Assembly (NCBI GenBank): GCA_039030715.1
Contig: JBCCDU010000005.1
Span: 1-64,000, forward strand
Source of the DNA: Thermohalobaculum sp039030715
GTDB taxonomy: Bacteria; Pseudomonadota; Alphaproteobacteria; Rhodobacterales; Rhodobacteraceae
DNA: 64,000 nucleotides
Reading direction: 5' to 3'
Shown here: positions 16,948-25,887 of the stretch, piece after piece
How the letters are laid out: the number at the start of each line of letters is the position of its first letter
Numbering within the stretch: the first letter of the stretch is position 1
The notes under the pieces: model-generated
The model's input: only the letters and a program-made list of their open reading frames with translations
Told to the model about the DNA's origin: nothing
Database searches by the model: none
Translations under genes and position numbers: made by a program

Positions 16948-17537
16948 GGGCAATAGACCGAATTGTCCTGCGCGATGAACCGCTCTTGAGCGAACTGCAT
17001 CGCGAGCGCATAGGGCACGGTCGCCGCCACCTCCCCGACCACCACGGGCTCGCGGTTCTGCGCCCAATGGGCGGCGAGCTGGATCACCATCTGACGATAC
17101 TGCGGGGCGACCTGCTCGGGATCCGCACCCTCACCGGCCGAGACGGTCAACATGATCGGCGCATTGGCAAAGCGATCGGGCCAGGCAAAGCCGTCGCGAC
17201 GGATCAAGCGTGGCGAGGTGCTGGCAGCGAACAGAACGAACGCGCCCGGATCGATCGAGATCTCCGCGCCATCGGGATCGATGGTGGTGATCTCAAGCAC
17301 ATCGCTGATCGGCGCCACCGGAAACCAGAATTCATGAAAGGGCGCGCGCGCTTCGATCAGCACATTGCGCGTCATGAGGCGCCGCGAGAGGGCTGTCTCA
17401 ACAGCGCGGGTCGCGGCCGCGATGTATTGCTGCAGGAGTGCGTCCTCCTCCGCTGCGGCGCCGAAGACGCCCGCGCGGGTGTGCAGCAGAAGATCCGCCG
17501 GCGTGAGCAACGCCGGCGGAAGCGTGATGTCGCGCAT
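16944..17537 (-). CDS. Head-tail connector (gp6-like)
   Basis: 197 aa. Helical, with TAADLLLHTRAGVFGAAAEEDALLQQYIAAATRAVETALSRRLM, the hallmark of gp6-like/phage head-tail connectors that ring the portal. A small beta insertion (FWFPVAPISDVLEITTIDPDGAE) is also characteristic. The start 17537 (MRDITLPPALLTPA) was chosen over the longer Arg-rich read-through. Confidence 0.8.
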   Translation of the reverse strand: MRDITLPPALLTPADLLLHTRAGVFGAAAEEDALLQQYIAAATRAVETALSRRLMTRNVLIEARAPFHEFWFPVAPISDVLEITTIDPDGAEISIDPGAFVLFAASTSPRLIRRDGFAWPDRFANAPIMLTVSAGEGADPEQVAPQYRQMVIQLAAHWAQNREPVVVGEVAATVPYALAMQFAQERFIAQDNSVYCP

Positions 17538-17538
17538 C

Positions 17539-17784
17539 TCAGCTCGCCGCGCCGCCGGCCTCGGACGCGGCCGGCTTCGGATCTTCGGGCTTCGGATCCG
17601 ATCCGGTCTTCGCCTTGGCCGGCGCTTTGGAGAGCGGCTTCTCGATCGCCAGCTCATCCTTAAGGCACTTCTTGACGAAAGCGGCGACGTTCTCGTCTTC
17701 CAGATCGAAGACGGCGATATCGCCTTTCACGTATTTGCCGGCACTCGCCTTGAATTCCAGCTTGCACTTCTTGGCCTTGGCCAT
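17539..17784 (-). CDS. Small Lys/Ala/Pro-rich head protein
   Basis: 81 aa. N-terminal half has a short beta-rich domain (KCKLEFKASAGKYVKGDIAVFDLEDENVAAFVKKCLKDELAIEKPL); the C-terminal half is a Lys/Ala/Pro/Ser-rich tail (APAKAKTGSDPKPEDPKPAAS). Position directly after the capsid gene suggests a decoration or stabilising protein, but this is inferred. A ribosome site (GGAGATCCCC) precedes ATG 17784. Confidence 0.55.
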   Translation of the reverse strand: MAKAKKCKLEFKASAGKYVKGDIAVFDLEDENVAAFVKKCLKDELAIEKPLSKAPAKAKTGSDPKPEDPKPAASEAGGAAS

Positions 17785-17870
17785 GGGGATCTCCATCGGT
17801 TTTGGGAAAAGGAAGCCCGCCCGCGAACGGGCAAGCGATCAGTCGTCAGACAGCCTTGCGGGCAGCCCGG

Positions 17871-19235
17871 TTAAATCTGCGTCCAGTTGGCGCCCTGGAT
17901 CATGACGATCGCCTCGCGGTGCATCGGGGCGAAGTCATGGGCCGAGATCGTGCGCATCGCGGATTGGTTCGTCTGGAAGAGCGAGATGACATTGGCCCCG
18001 CTATCGATGAACGATGCTTCGCTGGAGCTCTCCAGCGTCAGACGCTGTGCATCGCCGATCAACAGATCGCTGCCCTCTGCCAGAAAGACCTCGGTCTCGG
18101 TGCCAGCACCGAGATTGACCGGCATATCGTTCCAGATCTCGATCCGGTAGCCGAGGAGCATATTGTCGTCCAACTCGGGGAAGAGCTTCTGCCCCCCGTT
18201 CGGATGGCGCAGCTGCTCCAGGAAGGCTTTGACATCCGAATGCATGACCCAGACCGGATCCACGATCGGCACGTTCGCGCTCCAGAGCCGGGCGCGCGCT
18301 TTGCGCAGATCCGCCTCGACATTCGCCCCATTGACCGTCGCATTGGCCGTGATGGTATGGGCTGGCAGCGCCCAGGACCGCAGCCCGATCGGCGTGTCAT
18401 TCGATCCATCGCCCCGGATGAATGCGAGCGTCTCGCGGAGCGCCATCTCATTGAGCATGTTGTCGCGGGCAATCGCCCCGACCGAGGGCGAGGTCATCTG
18501 CAGAACCTCATTCGAGAACACCACGAAGGCGCCCAGCGATTTGAAGTCCATATTGAACTCGCCGAAGGTCGGATCCGAGACAGGGATCACCGCCCCTTCC
18601 CCGCGATAGCCGGCCGACGCGCCGCCGGTCAGAACGCCCGAGCGGAGCTTGCCCGCCGGCATGTCGACCACGCGCGCGCCCAGGCGACGCCCGACCGAGC
18701 GCGGCTGCAGCAGATCGATCACGGTATTGGTGTAGCCATCGGGCACCAAGAAACCGCCAGCGGTATCGGTGCCGGTTTCGAGGGCAGCGGCGATCTGCGA
18801 ATGCCCGGCCGCTTCCATGCGCCGCGCCGCCCGCACCGGATCGCATTTTGCAGCCGCGAGCGAGAGGATCATCAAGCCGAGATCCGCACCGAGCATATTG
18901 GGATCAGCCGGTGCCGCCGGCGCCGGTCCGCCAGCGCCAGGGGCCGGCTGAGTGGTCGCGGCCGGTGCGGGCTGTTGGTCCGGCCGGGGCGATGTCGCAG
19001 CGGTCGGCGCCGGCATCGCAGCAGCGACTTGAGCGGCTTCCGCCACCTCGGCGCGTTTCACCTGGGCATCCAGCTTGGTGAACTCCGCCTGGGCGGCCTC
19101 GAAGTCGGTATTGGCCTGGGCGATCGCGTCGTCGTCAGACGTCTCCGCATTTTCCAGGGTGGCAAGGCTGTTGGCAGATGCCTGCATTGCATCTGCAGCC
19201 GCCGCGCGCAATTGGCGCAGGTCGTTGAGATCCAT
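17871..19235 (-). CDS. Major capsid protein, HK97 fold
   Basis: 454 aa. Residues 1-75 are a coiled-coil delta-domain (LNDLRQLRAAAADAMQASANSLATLENAE...), which acts as an internal scaffold and is removed by the S49 protease; a Pro/Ala-rich linker follows (about residues 75-115). The rest shows the HK97 pattern (GTDTAGGFLVPDGYTNTVIDLLQPRSVGRRLGARVVDMPAG, then PIGLRSW, MHSDVKAFLEQLRHPNG). The start 19235 has a good ribosome site; residues before it are read-through. Next to the protease and connector genes. Confidence 0.9.
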   Translation of the reverse strand: MDLNDLRQLRAAAADAMQASANSLATLENAETSDDDAIAQANTDFEAAQAEFTKLDAQVKRAEVAEAAQVAAAMPAPTAATSPRPDQQPAPAATTQPAPGAGGPAPAAPADPNMLGADLGLMILSLAAAKCDPVRAARRMEAAGHSQIAAALETGTDTAGGFLVPDGYTNTVIDLLQPRSVGRRLGARVVDMPAGKLRSGVLTGGASAGYRGEGAVIPVSDPTFGEFNMDFKSLGAFVVFSNEVLQMTSPSVGAIARDNMLNEMALRETLAFIRGDGSNDTPIGLRSWALPAHTITANATVNGANVEADLRKARARLWSANVPIVDPVWVMHSDVKAFLEQLRHPNGGQKLFPELDDNMLLGYRIEIWNDMPVNLGAGTETEVFLAEGSDLLIGDAQRLTLESSSEASFIDSGANVISLFQTNQSAMRTISAHDFAPMHREAIVMIQGANWTQI

Positions 19236-19310
19236 CGGTCGTTCTCCTCTGATGGAATTGAAAAAGGCGACGCAAGCGCCGCCAGTCATCGCCCGCAGAT
19301 GCGAGAGAAT

Positions 19311-20282
19311 TCAGATTGCGGCGCGCGCTGCTGCGGCCGCCGCCAATGCCTGGGCAGATTGCGCGCGCGGGCGCGGCCGCGCGCTGCTATCCGGGTCGGC
19401 GCCATATTCCGCCAGGATCCGCGAGAGCACATCGCCGCGCGGCTCGACCAGATCGGCGAGGCCGCGCTCCACCGCCGCTTCGCCGGCGAAGACCGCGCCA
19501 CCCGTGGTTGGATCCTCGGTCAGCGCCGTGCGCCGCCGGAAATCCTCCACTTCGACGCCGCGCCCTGCCGCCACGCTTGCATGCATCCGCGTTTCAAGCT
19601 CTGCCAGCTCCGGCATGATCAGGGCACGGCCCTCGTCGGTCGTCGGATTTGGCCGCTTGGCCTTGGCGAAGGGCGAGGTGATGATCACTTCGCGTTCACC
19701 AAAATAGTCTTCGGCCACGGGCCAATGGTTCAATTGCATCACACCAACCGAACCGACCCGCGAAGAGAGATCCACAGTGATCGAGCTCGATTGACTGGCC
19801 AACCAATAGGCCGCCGAGGCCGCCATCGCATCCACCCAACCGATGATTGGCACGCTCAGCCCACCCATGGCGCGGGCGACTTCCTCGACACCATAGGCAT
19901 CGCCGCCTGGCGAGTGGAAATGGCAGACCACGGCGGTCACATCATCGCGCGCCGCCAGGGTGTCGAAGATCCGAATGAGCCCCTGATAGGTTGCCCAACC
20001 AAGCCAATCGGAGATGCGACTTTCATTGGCCATCAGAACACCATGAACTGGCACGATCGCGACGCCACGGATCAGGATGAACCCGTCATCGCCGCCATCC
20101 TCACCGAGCTCGACCGGGCCGCCAGAAAGCGCAGCCTGGTACGCGGCCGTCCGCGCGGCCTCCGGTGTTTCGAATGGACGTGCGCCGTCAAAGCCCATCA
20201 TCAGATCGGGATCGATGGCGGCCACATCGCTCCGGCAGATCGGCAGATTGCGGATCGCGATGGGGGTGGATGCATGGGTCAC
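19311..20282 (-). CDS. Prohead protease, S49/ClpP-like
   Basis: 323 aa. GTG 20282 is preferred: it lies 2 bp after the portal stop and behind GAGGAG. The middle (VPVHGVLMANESR, VVCHFHSPGGDAYGVEEVARAMGGLSVPIIGWVDAMAASAAYWLASQ) shows the S49/SppA crotonase fold with the SPGG oxyanion loop and the Ser in MAASAAYW, the expected nucleophile. In phages of this type it removes the scaffold domain of the capsid protein. The C-terminal tail beyond residue 270 is Ala/Arg-rich. Confidence 0.85.
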   Translation of the reverse strand: MTHASTPIAIRNLPICRSDVAAIDPDLMMGFDGARPFETPEAARTAAYQAALSGGPVELGEDGGDDGFILIRGVAIVPVHGVLMANESRISDWLGWATYQGLIRIFDTLAARDDVTAVVCHFHSPGGDAYGVEEVARAMGGLSVPIIGWVDAMAASAAYWLASQSSSITVDLSSRVGSVGVMQLNHWPVAEDYFGEREVIITSPFAKAKRPNPTTDEGRALIMPELAELETRMHASVAAGRGVEVEDFRRRTALTEDPTTGGAVFAGEAAVERGLADLVEPRGDVLSRILAEYGADPDSSARPRPRAQSAQALAAAAAARAAI

Positions 20283-20283
20283 G

Positions 20284-21543
20284 TCAAGTCTCCTCGGTGC
20301 TGTCCTCTGGGGCCACGCCGGCATCTTCGCGGGTCATGTTCGGCGGCGGATACATCGCCTCGCCGCCAGTGATTGGCGGCAGGCCCACGCGGCGCCGTGC
20401 TTCATCCGGCGCCATGAACGGGCCACCCACGGCCGTCTGATAGGCGCCGAAACGATCGGCGATCGAAGGCCGGATCAGCGCGTCCAGATCGCAGCGGATA
20501 AAGAGCCCCTGGCGGCGCTCGCGCTCGGTCAGAAGCTGCAGCGACATCTGCTGGCACCACATCCCTGCCCAGAACGAAAGGCAATCGGTCACATAGTCGA
20601 TCGCCGCCTGCTCAACCGTCGATTTCTGCGTGCCCTCGAAGATCCCGACTTTCGACGGCGGCATGCGGTAGATCCCGGCGATCACCGAGCGATCGAGCTG
20701 GCGCTGCTCTAGGAGCTGGGCATCGACCGGCGAGATCTGATGCGGCTTGAACTGCATCCCAGGGCGCAGAACCGGCAAGCCCCCATTGTCGAAATCATTG
20801 AACGCCTTGCGCAGATCCGCCGCATAGGCTCGACGATCATCTTCATCGTTGTACTTGCGACCCTCGGCCTGCTCGATCACGCCGCGCGTGGCAGCGCGCC
20901 CGCTCAGCGCGCGGCCGGCAAACTCCTGACCTGCGAGCGCGATCCCGACACCCTCGGCCGCGACCGAGATTGGTGAGCGCCCCATCCAGCCATCCAGCGG
21001 CATGAAGCGCAGATGCAGAACATCTCGCGCCAGAAGGTTGCGCGCGGTCTCGGTTGCATCGGTGAAGTGATAGACCCGCTCCCGGCCGAGGCGCGAGATC
21101 GACGCGCCGCCCTCGATCGGGTCGAGATAGAGAACTTCGCCGCGCCCGGAGCGAGAGATATGGGCATAGCCGTTGCCGTGAAGTCCGAAAGCGAACTGCA
21201 CGGTTTGGCGCAGGGTTGCCGGCGCGACATTCGGCGCCGCTTGGGTCTGCAGAACGTAGTTCACCGGGTGATCGTTGACCCGGATATGCTCCTCATTCGC
21301 ACCGAGCTCGCAGACCTCGAACACCGCCTTGGCGATGTCCTGGGCGATATTGTTCACGCAGGCAAAGACGGTCGGGTGCTTGAGCGCAGCATTTGGCGTT
21401 GCCGGCGGCAGATCCTTGATCCGGCTCCCGGAGCCGATGCGCCAATCGCCATTGAAGAACTCATTGGCCGGCACCCCGGATCCCGGCGTCGGGACTGCAG
21501 TCGCTGCCATGCGCGGAACTGTGGGGATCTTCATGTAGCTCAT
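20284..21543 (-). CDS. Portal protein, HK97 family
   Basis: 419 aa. Patterns PVNYVLQTQAAPNVAPATLRQTVQFAFGLHGNGYAHI, HLRFMPLDGWMGRSPISVAAEGVG and RQLDRSVIAGIYRMPPSKVGI are standard portal family signatures. The start 21543 was selected because it overlaps the terminase stop as ATGA. The dodecameric portal is the DNA gateway and the site of terminase binding. Acidic C-terminus (TREDAGVAPEDSTEE). Confidence 0.9.
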   Translation of the reverse strand: MSYMKIPTVPRMAATAVPTPGSGVPANEFFNGDWRIGSGSRIKDLPPATPNAALKHPTVFACVNNIAQDIAKAVFEVCELGANEEHIRVNDHPVNYVLQTQAAPNVAPATLRQTVQFAFGLHGNGYAHISRSGRGEVLYLDPIEGGASISRLGRERVYHFTDATETARNLLARDVLHLRFMPLDGWMGRSPISVAAEGVGIALAGQEFAGRALSGRAATRGVIEQAEGRKYNDEDDRRAYAADLRKAFNDFDNGGLPVLRPGMQFKPHQISPVDAQLLEQRQLDRSVIAGIYRMPPSKVGIFEGTQKSTVEQAAIDYVTDCLSFWAGMWCQQMSLQLLTERERRQGLFIRCDLDALIRPSIADRFGAYQTAVGGPFMAPDEARRRVGLPPITGGEAMYPPPNMTREDAGVAPEDSTEET

Positions 21544-23234
21544 ATCGTCCACAGCTCCTCGTCATTCTGCGCCTCACCCATCCCGACAACCGCGCGGCCG
21601 AGCGCCATGATCGCCGCGACCGCCGGATCGATCCGGCCTCGGGATTTCAGCTTGTTCGGTTTGATCTGCTCTGCGGGATCGGTGTCCCGATGCGTGTTGC
21701 CGATCGCCATCGCCAGGACCGGATTGCCGTCATGCGCGACCGAGAGGTTCTGCACCCGCGCCTCGAAGGATTTCATCGGAGCTGACATGCCGGCGAAGCC
21801 TTGCCCGTGCGAGACGATTTCGATCCCCTCGGCTTCCAGCATCCCGATCATTTCAGTCATGCCCCAGCGGTCGAAGGCGAGCTCCTGCAGATCTAGCACC
21901 TCGGCAACTTCGAGCACCTTGTCCACGATCCGGCGCTGGTTGATCGCACCCTGGCCGGCGGCGGCGCTGTCACCGCCATGAACCTCAAGCCAACCCTCAT
22001 CCCGCCAGGCGATATATTCCTTCTTCTCTTCCTTCGCCCTGGCAAGGAAGCCGCTCGGCCCGGCCGGCAGGAAGGGAAAACCGAAGAGCAGGATCTCGCG
22101 GCCGCTCTCGATCGCGAACCACAGTGCCGCCATATCGACCGTGTTCGACAGATCGATCGCTGCCCAGGCGCGGTTGCCGGCATAGTTGCGCCAATCGAAA
22201 TCCTTTCGCAGCGACATCCAATGCACCGGGTCAATCCAGGAATTCGATCCAGACGTCCACTGGTTGAGATGCAGGCGAAAGAAGTTCGGCATCTCGGCCG
22301 TGATCACGTTGGCCTTGGCGTAGAGCCGCTCCAGGCGCTCCTGCTGGATCGCAATACCGAGATTGGGATTGGCCATTTTCCAAACCTCGGGATCCCCCGG
22401 ATCGCACCCCTTCGGCGGCTCCGCCACATAGGCAAAGAATTCGTCATCCATGATCTCGCCTGTGAGCAGGCGTTCCGAGTAGATCCGAAAGTCCCCGCAA
22501 TATGAGTTGATGTCCGCCCCCGCCGTGGTGATCATCCAGTCAATCGGCTGCGCACGGGCGATCATCGAGTTGGAGATCACCTCGCCGAGCTCGCGATCCG
22601 TCCAGCGGTGAACCTCATCCTTGACCACGAAATGCGGGTTGAACCCGTCCGCGCTGTCGCTGTCCCGACTGAGCGTCTTGAACTCCCCGTCATTGTTCGG
22701 ACAGATCACCTGATGCTGGAAGCTGCGCACCAGCTGGACCGCAATCGGCGATCGCTTGATCATCCGCTTCACTTCCTTGAAAAGCAGCCCGGCCTGATCG
22801 CGCGTTGTCGCCGAGGCATAGACCTGCGGCGCGGCTTCACCGTCCAACGTCAACGCATAGAGCGCAGGCGGCGCCGTGTCGGTCGTCTTCCCGTTTTTCT
22901 TCGCGACCTGCTGATAGGCTTGGCGGAAGCGCCGCAAGCCGCCTTCCTTCTTCCAGCCGAAGATCGATCCATGACGAAAGATCTGCCAGGGCTCCAGCGC
23001 GATCGGATGGCCGGCCGCCGGCCCGGTTGTGTGCCGCAGGAATGATGCAAAATTGATCACTCGGTCGGCCGCGTTGCAGTCGAAGAACAGCCCGCGATCG
23101 GCGCCCTCTTCCAGATCATCGAGATGCCGCTGGCAAGCAAGCCTCACCAGATCGCCGGCAACCTCTCTCCCCTCGACAACCGACAACGCATAACGGCTGA
23201 CCGCGTGATCAATTGGGTTTGTTGAGCTGCTCAT
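21540..23234 (-). CDS. Terminase large subunit
   Basis: 564 aa. N-terminal ATPase: the Walker A-like loop is in YQQVAKKNGKTTDTAPPALYAL (about residue 110-120), an adenine motif lies earlier (PWQIFRHGSIFGW), and Walker B precedes FVVKDEVHRWTDRELGEV (about residue 220). The C-terminal half has the RNase H-like nuclease (WAAIDLSNTVDMAAL, the DLS acid). Terminase_1 family, HK97/lambdoid. It packages DNA into the prohead; start 23234 overlaps the small subunit by 26 bp. Confidence 0.93.
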   Translation of the reverse strand: MSSSTNPIDHAVSRYALSVVEGREVAGDLVRLACQRHLDDLEEGADRGLFFDCNAADRVINFASFLRHTTGPAAGHPIALEPWQIFRHGSIFGWKKEGGLRRFRQAYQQVAKKNGKTTDTAPPALYALTLDGEAAPQVYASATTRDQAGLLFKEVKRMIKRSPIAVQLVRSFQHQVICPNNDGEFKTLSRDSDSADGFNPHFVVKDEVHRWTDRELGEVISNSMIARAQPIDWMITTAGADINSYCGDFRIYSERLLTGEIMDDEFFAYVAEPPKGCDPGDPEVWKMANPNLGIAIQQERLERLYAKANVITAEMPNFFRLHLNQWTSGSNSWIDPVHWMSLRKDFDWRNYAGNRAWAAIDLSNTVDMAALWFAIESGREILLFGFPFLPAGPSGFLARAKEEKKEYIAWRDEGWLEVHGGDSAAAGQGAINQRRIVDKVLEVAEVLDLQELAFDRWGMTEMIGMLEAEGIEIVSHGQGFAGMSAPMKSFEARVQNLSVAHDGNPVLAMAIGNTHRDTDPAEQIKPNKLKSRGRIDPAVAAIMALGRAVVGMGEAQNDEELWTI

Positions 23235-23688
23235 TGAGCCAGCCGAAGAGATCTCCCTGACCGCTGTCTTTCAATCGCTGCTCGTCCACGGGCGTCAGAC
23301 CGAAGACCGCGCCGTAGGATTTCATCAGCCGCAGGATATCGTTCTTCTGTCCGACCTTGGGATTGGCTTTCTGCTGGACGCCGTTTGCCAGATCCTTGGC
23401 CTTCCCATCCGGGCGGTCGCCCTCATTCGAGAACGTGTAACCCTCGGCCGCGATGTCTCCGATCAGATCCTGCCACTCGGCATAGCACTCGCAATAGGCC
23501 TCAAACTCGAACTGGTAGAGCGGCGACCACCGGCCCTTCTTGCAAAGCTCGGGCACGATCTCCCGCCAGACGGCGGCCGCTTTGTTGTGCAGCCGGGTCG
23601 GCGGCTCGGGCGGATCGATCGGTGCCGCATCGATACCGGGCATTGGCACCACATTGGCAGTCGGCAGAGAGGGCTTCGGTCCTTTCAT
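23209..23688 (-). CDS. Terminase small subunit, P27 family
   Basis: 159 aa. The pattern PPTRLHNKAAAVWREIVPELCKKGRWSPLYQFEFEAYCECYAEWQDL and KVGQKNDILRLMKSYGAVFGLTPVDEQRLK is that of the P27/phage terminase small subunit family. It recognises DNA for packaging. The 3' end overlaps the large subunit gene. Upstream (23,689-23,807) is a 119-bp gap before the HNH gene, a common location of the packaging start site in such phages, though no cos sequence could be identified. Confidence 0.85.
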   Translation of the reverse strand: MKGPKPSLPTANVVPMPGIDAAPIDPPEPPTRLHNKAAAVWREIVPELCKKGRWSPLYQFEFEAYCECYAEWQDLIGDIAAEGYTFSNEGDRPDGKAKDLANGVQQKANPKVGQKNDILRLMKSYGAVFGLTPVDEQRLKDSGQGDLFGWLNEQLNKPN

Positions 23689-23807
23689 GTCCGGCCTCCT
23701 CTATCTGATTGCTTCCCAGGTTTTTCCCTCAAATAGAGCCCCCGCATAAACGGAGGAGAGGGTGGCGGTGTACAGCGTTTACCGGATATTTTCGGACCCA
23801 CCCCCGG

Positions 23808-24206
23808 TCAATCTCGGCGGCGCGAACCTGCGAATTCGCTGTCCTCTATCGCGGTTTTCCGCGAGTGGCATGCATCGCAGAGCGATTGCAGATTGCTGAC
23901 CTCGAACATCAGAGACGGATCCGATCGAACCGAACGCTTGTGATCCACACAGGTCGCTGTTGTGTAGACCGGCGGATCCTGGCGGAGACATTCCTCGCAT
24001 TGCGGATGATCGGCGCGGTACATCCGCGAGAGCTTCCTCCATCGCCGCGAGTTCATCAGCCTGCGGATCTCATCATCGCGCCGCGTCAGATCGAACGCCG
24101 CCTTGCGCCGACGCTCGGCCGAGGCCCGATCTTGGCTATGCCGCGCACAACGCGGGCCGTCGCTGGCCAGGGCTTGGCAACCCGGCGCGGCGCAGATCTT
24201 TTTCAC
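23808..24206 (-). CDS. HNH endonuclease (terminase-linked)
   Basis: 132 aa. The N-terminus has a CxxxxC...CxxH zinc-knuckle-like start (CAAPGCQALASDGPRCARH). The HNH core is visible: RRWRKLSRMYRADHPQCEECLRQ, then TATCVDHKRSVRSDPSLMFEVSNLQSLCDACHSRKTA, with CxxC pairs and the DH and N and H positions of the family. HNH enzymes beside P27-type terminases are required for cutting at cos during packaging. Confidence 0.88.
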   Translation of the reverse strand: MKKICAAPGCQALASDGPRCARHSQDRASAERRRKAAFDLTRRDDEIRRLMNSRRWRKLSRMYRADHPQCEECLRQDPPVYTTATCVDHKRSVRSDPSLMFEVSNLQSLCDACHSRKTAIEDSEFAGSRRRD

Positions 24207-24225
24207 GATGTCCCTGAAACGACAA

Positions 24226-24250
24226 GCGCCCGAGCGTGTCCGCCGGGCGC
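24226..24250 (-). terminator. Hairpin before HNH gene, possible weak terminator
   Basis: GCGCCCG (24,226-24,232) pairs with CGGGCGC (24,244-24,250), a perfect 7-bp stem with an 11-base loop. On the minus strand it is followed by TTGTCGTTT, a weak U-rich run. It lies between the replication module (24.3 to 28.5 kb) and the late operon, so it could reduce early-to-late read-through. No antitermination site was identified. Confidence 0.4.
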
Positions 24251-24313
24251 AACTTCTGAACGTGATGAATTTGGTAGGGCAGTCGCCCCTTAGTCGTCAA
24301 CCCCCCAAATCTG

Positions 24314-25135
24314 TCACTGTGACAGGTCGTGACACCAATCGCCTCCGAAGTCAGCATCGCGGCCATTCCATGCGACCGCAATATCAGTAAGACACTCGGC
24401 CAGTGACACAAGCAAGCGTTGGCGATTTCGGCCATTGATAAACCAGCAATGCACCCTGAGAACATTTTGAAGCGATGACCCTTCGATGCAGATCATATCG
24501 ATCAGCCGCCGAGCCATTATCACCTTTCGCTTATCCTGCATGGTTCCCTTGCAGGTCTTCGCAGCATGCGCTTTTCCGAGATCAGCGTCGCCAAAGGCCC
24601 TACGCGCTCTTCGCTTCGGTTCGATCGCAACACGCGTTGCCGGCACTACACGCCAGGCCAGGTCGCGAAGCTGCCCCATCTCGATCGGTCGAATGTACGC
24701 CCCAAGATCACGCGGCCCAACGCCGCCACCGTTGAGCGCGAAATCATCGGTACGGCTGGTTGCCTGTAGAGCTTCAATGATACCACCGTAGACCTGCCCG
24801 GTATGGATCAACGCCGGGCCAAGACTGCTCAGCGCGCGAAGATCATGAGCTTTCACCCCTGCAACAGTCCGGTCAATCCGCTCGCCGCCCTCATAGATCC
24901 GGACCTCCTGCTTATCTAGCCGCGCGGTCTCGGCCGCAGTCCGCGAGGCACGGGCGAGCGCCGCCTCCTGCTCCATGAACCTCGCGGCCTCGCCATTCGC
25001 CTGAACGCGATGACCAACCTCCCCCGATGCGGAGGCAAACTCCGCACCGAAGATCGCGCGCCCCACCAATCGGTCGTCAGGCTTAGACGGCGCAGGCAGA
25101 TCGAACAGGCTCACGGGTTTCTTTCGGTCAGCCAT
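24314..25135 (-). CDS. Hypothetical early-region protein, 273 aa
   Basis: Start MADRKKPVSLFDLPAPSK at 25135 (alternative one codon upstream). Residues 40-80 are Ala/Glu/Arg-rich helix (HRVQANGEAARFMEQEAALARASRTAAETARLDKQEV); the C-terminal part ends LIDMICIEGSSLQNVLRVHCWFINGRNRQRLLVSLAECLTDIAVAW, a helical segment that could be a DNA-binding domain. I cannot name it. The stop codon lies inside the CTGTCAC-N-GTGACAG palindrome at 24,311. Overlaps the upstream gene start by 8 bp. Confidence 0.55.
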   Translation of the reverse strand: MADRKKPVSLFDLPAPSKPDDRLVGRAIFGAEFASASGEVGHRVQANGEAARFMEQEAALARASRTAAETARLDKQEVRIYEGGERIDRTVAGVKAHDLRALSSLGPALIHTGQVYGGIIEALQATSRTDDFALNGGGVGPRDLGAYIRPIEMGQLRDLAWRVVPATRVAIEPKRRARRAFGDADLGKAHAAKTCKGTMQDKRKVIMARRLIDMICIEGSSLQNVLRVHCWFINGRNRQRLLVSLAECLTDIAVAWNGRDADFGGDWCHDLSQ

Positions 25136-25733
25136 CATTCGCCCCCTTGATCAGTCTGGTCGCTCGGTCGATCCCTGCCCGCACCTCTCGCGCGAATGCG
25201 ATATCTCGCTGCGGCAGGCGCGCATCGTCCTCACGACAGATCCGCTCGGTCTTCTCGACAATCTCGCGAAGCTCTGCCGCGTAGGAGAAGATCACATCCC
25301 AGCCACGGTTCTGCTCAGTCGGGACGGTGCCTGTTCGCTTCAAGTGGCGAAGCAATGCGGCGGCTGCGAAGCCGCCATGCTCCAGCGCCCGCGCTCCAAT
25401 CCGCGACCCCATGATGCGCCGCACGAAATCGCTATCCCTGGCTGGAGGCTGCTCGATGGCCCAGGCCCAATGCAGAATTGAAATCGGATCCGGCCAGACA
25501 TTGCGCGCCTGCCCTTCCGCCCTCATTTCAACCTGGGACTTGAGCGCCCGAAGCCCCGCCTCGCTCATATAGGCCAACCGGATGGCGAGCTTCTCCAGCG
25601 CCTGACGATGCTCTTCAACGGTGCAGCCCTTGCGCTTTCTGAACCCCATCCTCCGTAGTGGATCGATGACCAAGCGAGAGACGATTTCCACCCTCTCTTC
25701 TTTCTCAGCACTGCAACGGTTGCCATCTGTCAT
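25128..25733 (-). CDS. Hypothetical early-region protein, 201 aa
   Basis: Start at 25733 (MTDGNRCSAEKEERVEIVSRLVIDPLRRMGF) was preferred because it lies just after the CTGTC repeat array; a longer form starting at 25820 would place the array inside the gene. The protein is helical, Arg/Ala/Glu-rich and without a recognisable domain. It follows the DUF1376-like replication gene and overlaps the next gene by 8 bp. Confidence 0.55.
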   Translation of the reverse strand: MTDGNRCSAEKEERVEIVSRLVIDPLRRMGFRKRKGCTVEEHRQALEKLAIRLAYMSEAGLRALKSQVEMRAEGQARNVWPDPISILHWAWAIEQPPARDSDFVRRIMGSRIGARALEHGGFAAAALLRHLKRTGTVPTEQNRGWDVIFSYAAELREIVEKTERICREDDARLPQRDIAFAREVRAGIDRATRLIKGANDG

Positions 25734-25877
25734 CTGTCTGGGGCCTTTAAGGGGTATCCGTACCGTTCCGTTCCTGCCGTGACAGATGGACAGATGATCT
25801 GTCCCACTTCTGTCCCGCACCTGTCACACACCTGTCCCGCGTCTGTCACAACGTGTCACAATCTGTCACAGTGACAG
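25727..25877. repeat. Array of CTGTC repeats at 10-11 bp spacing
   Basis: The motif CTGTC(A/C)C or GTGTCAC starts at 25799, 25810, 25821, 25832, 25843, 25853 and 25863, giving spacings 11, 11, 11, 11, 10, 10. Inverted copies (GACAG) lie at 25781, 25789 and 25873, and direct copies of CTGTC at 25727 and 25734 overlap the next gene's start. The last two units combine as CTGTCACAGTGACAG. Such regularly phased iterons are typical of replication origins or operators that bind a protein cooperatively on one face of the helix. Which protein binds is unknown. Confidence 0.85.
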
Positions 25878-25887
25878 ATGAGCGGAG

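Noticed and set aside
17802..20372. 856-aa plus-strand frame through capsid and protease genes
   Set aside because: Sequence is Arg/His/Asp-rich with no domain; the minus strand carries the capsid and S49 genes with strong family signatures.
23689..23807. A cos site between terminase small subunit and HNH
   Set aside because: The position is right for cos phages but no recognisable cohesive-end sequence or paired repeats could be found by eye.
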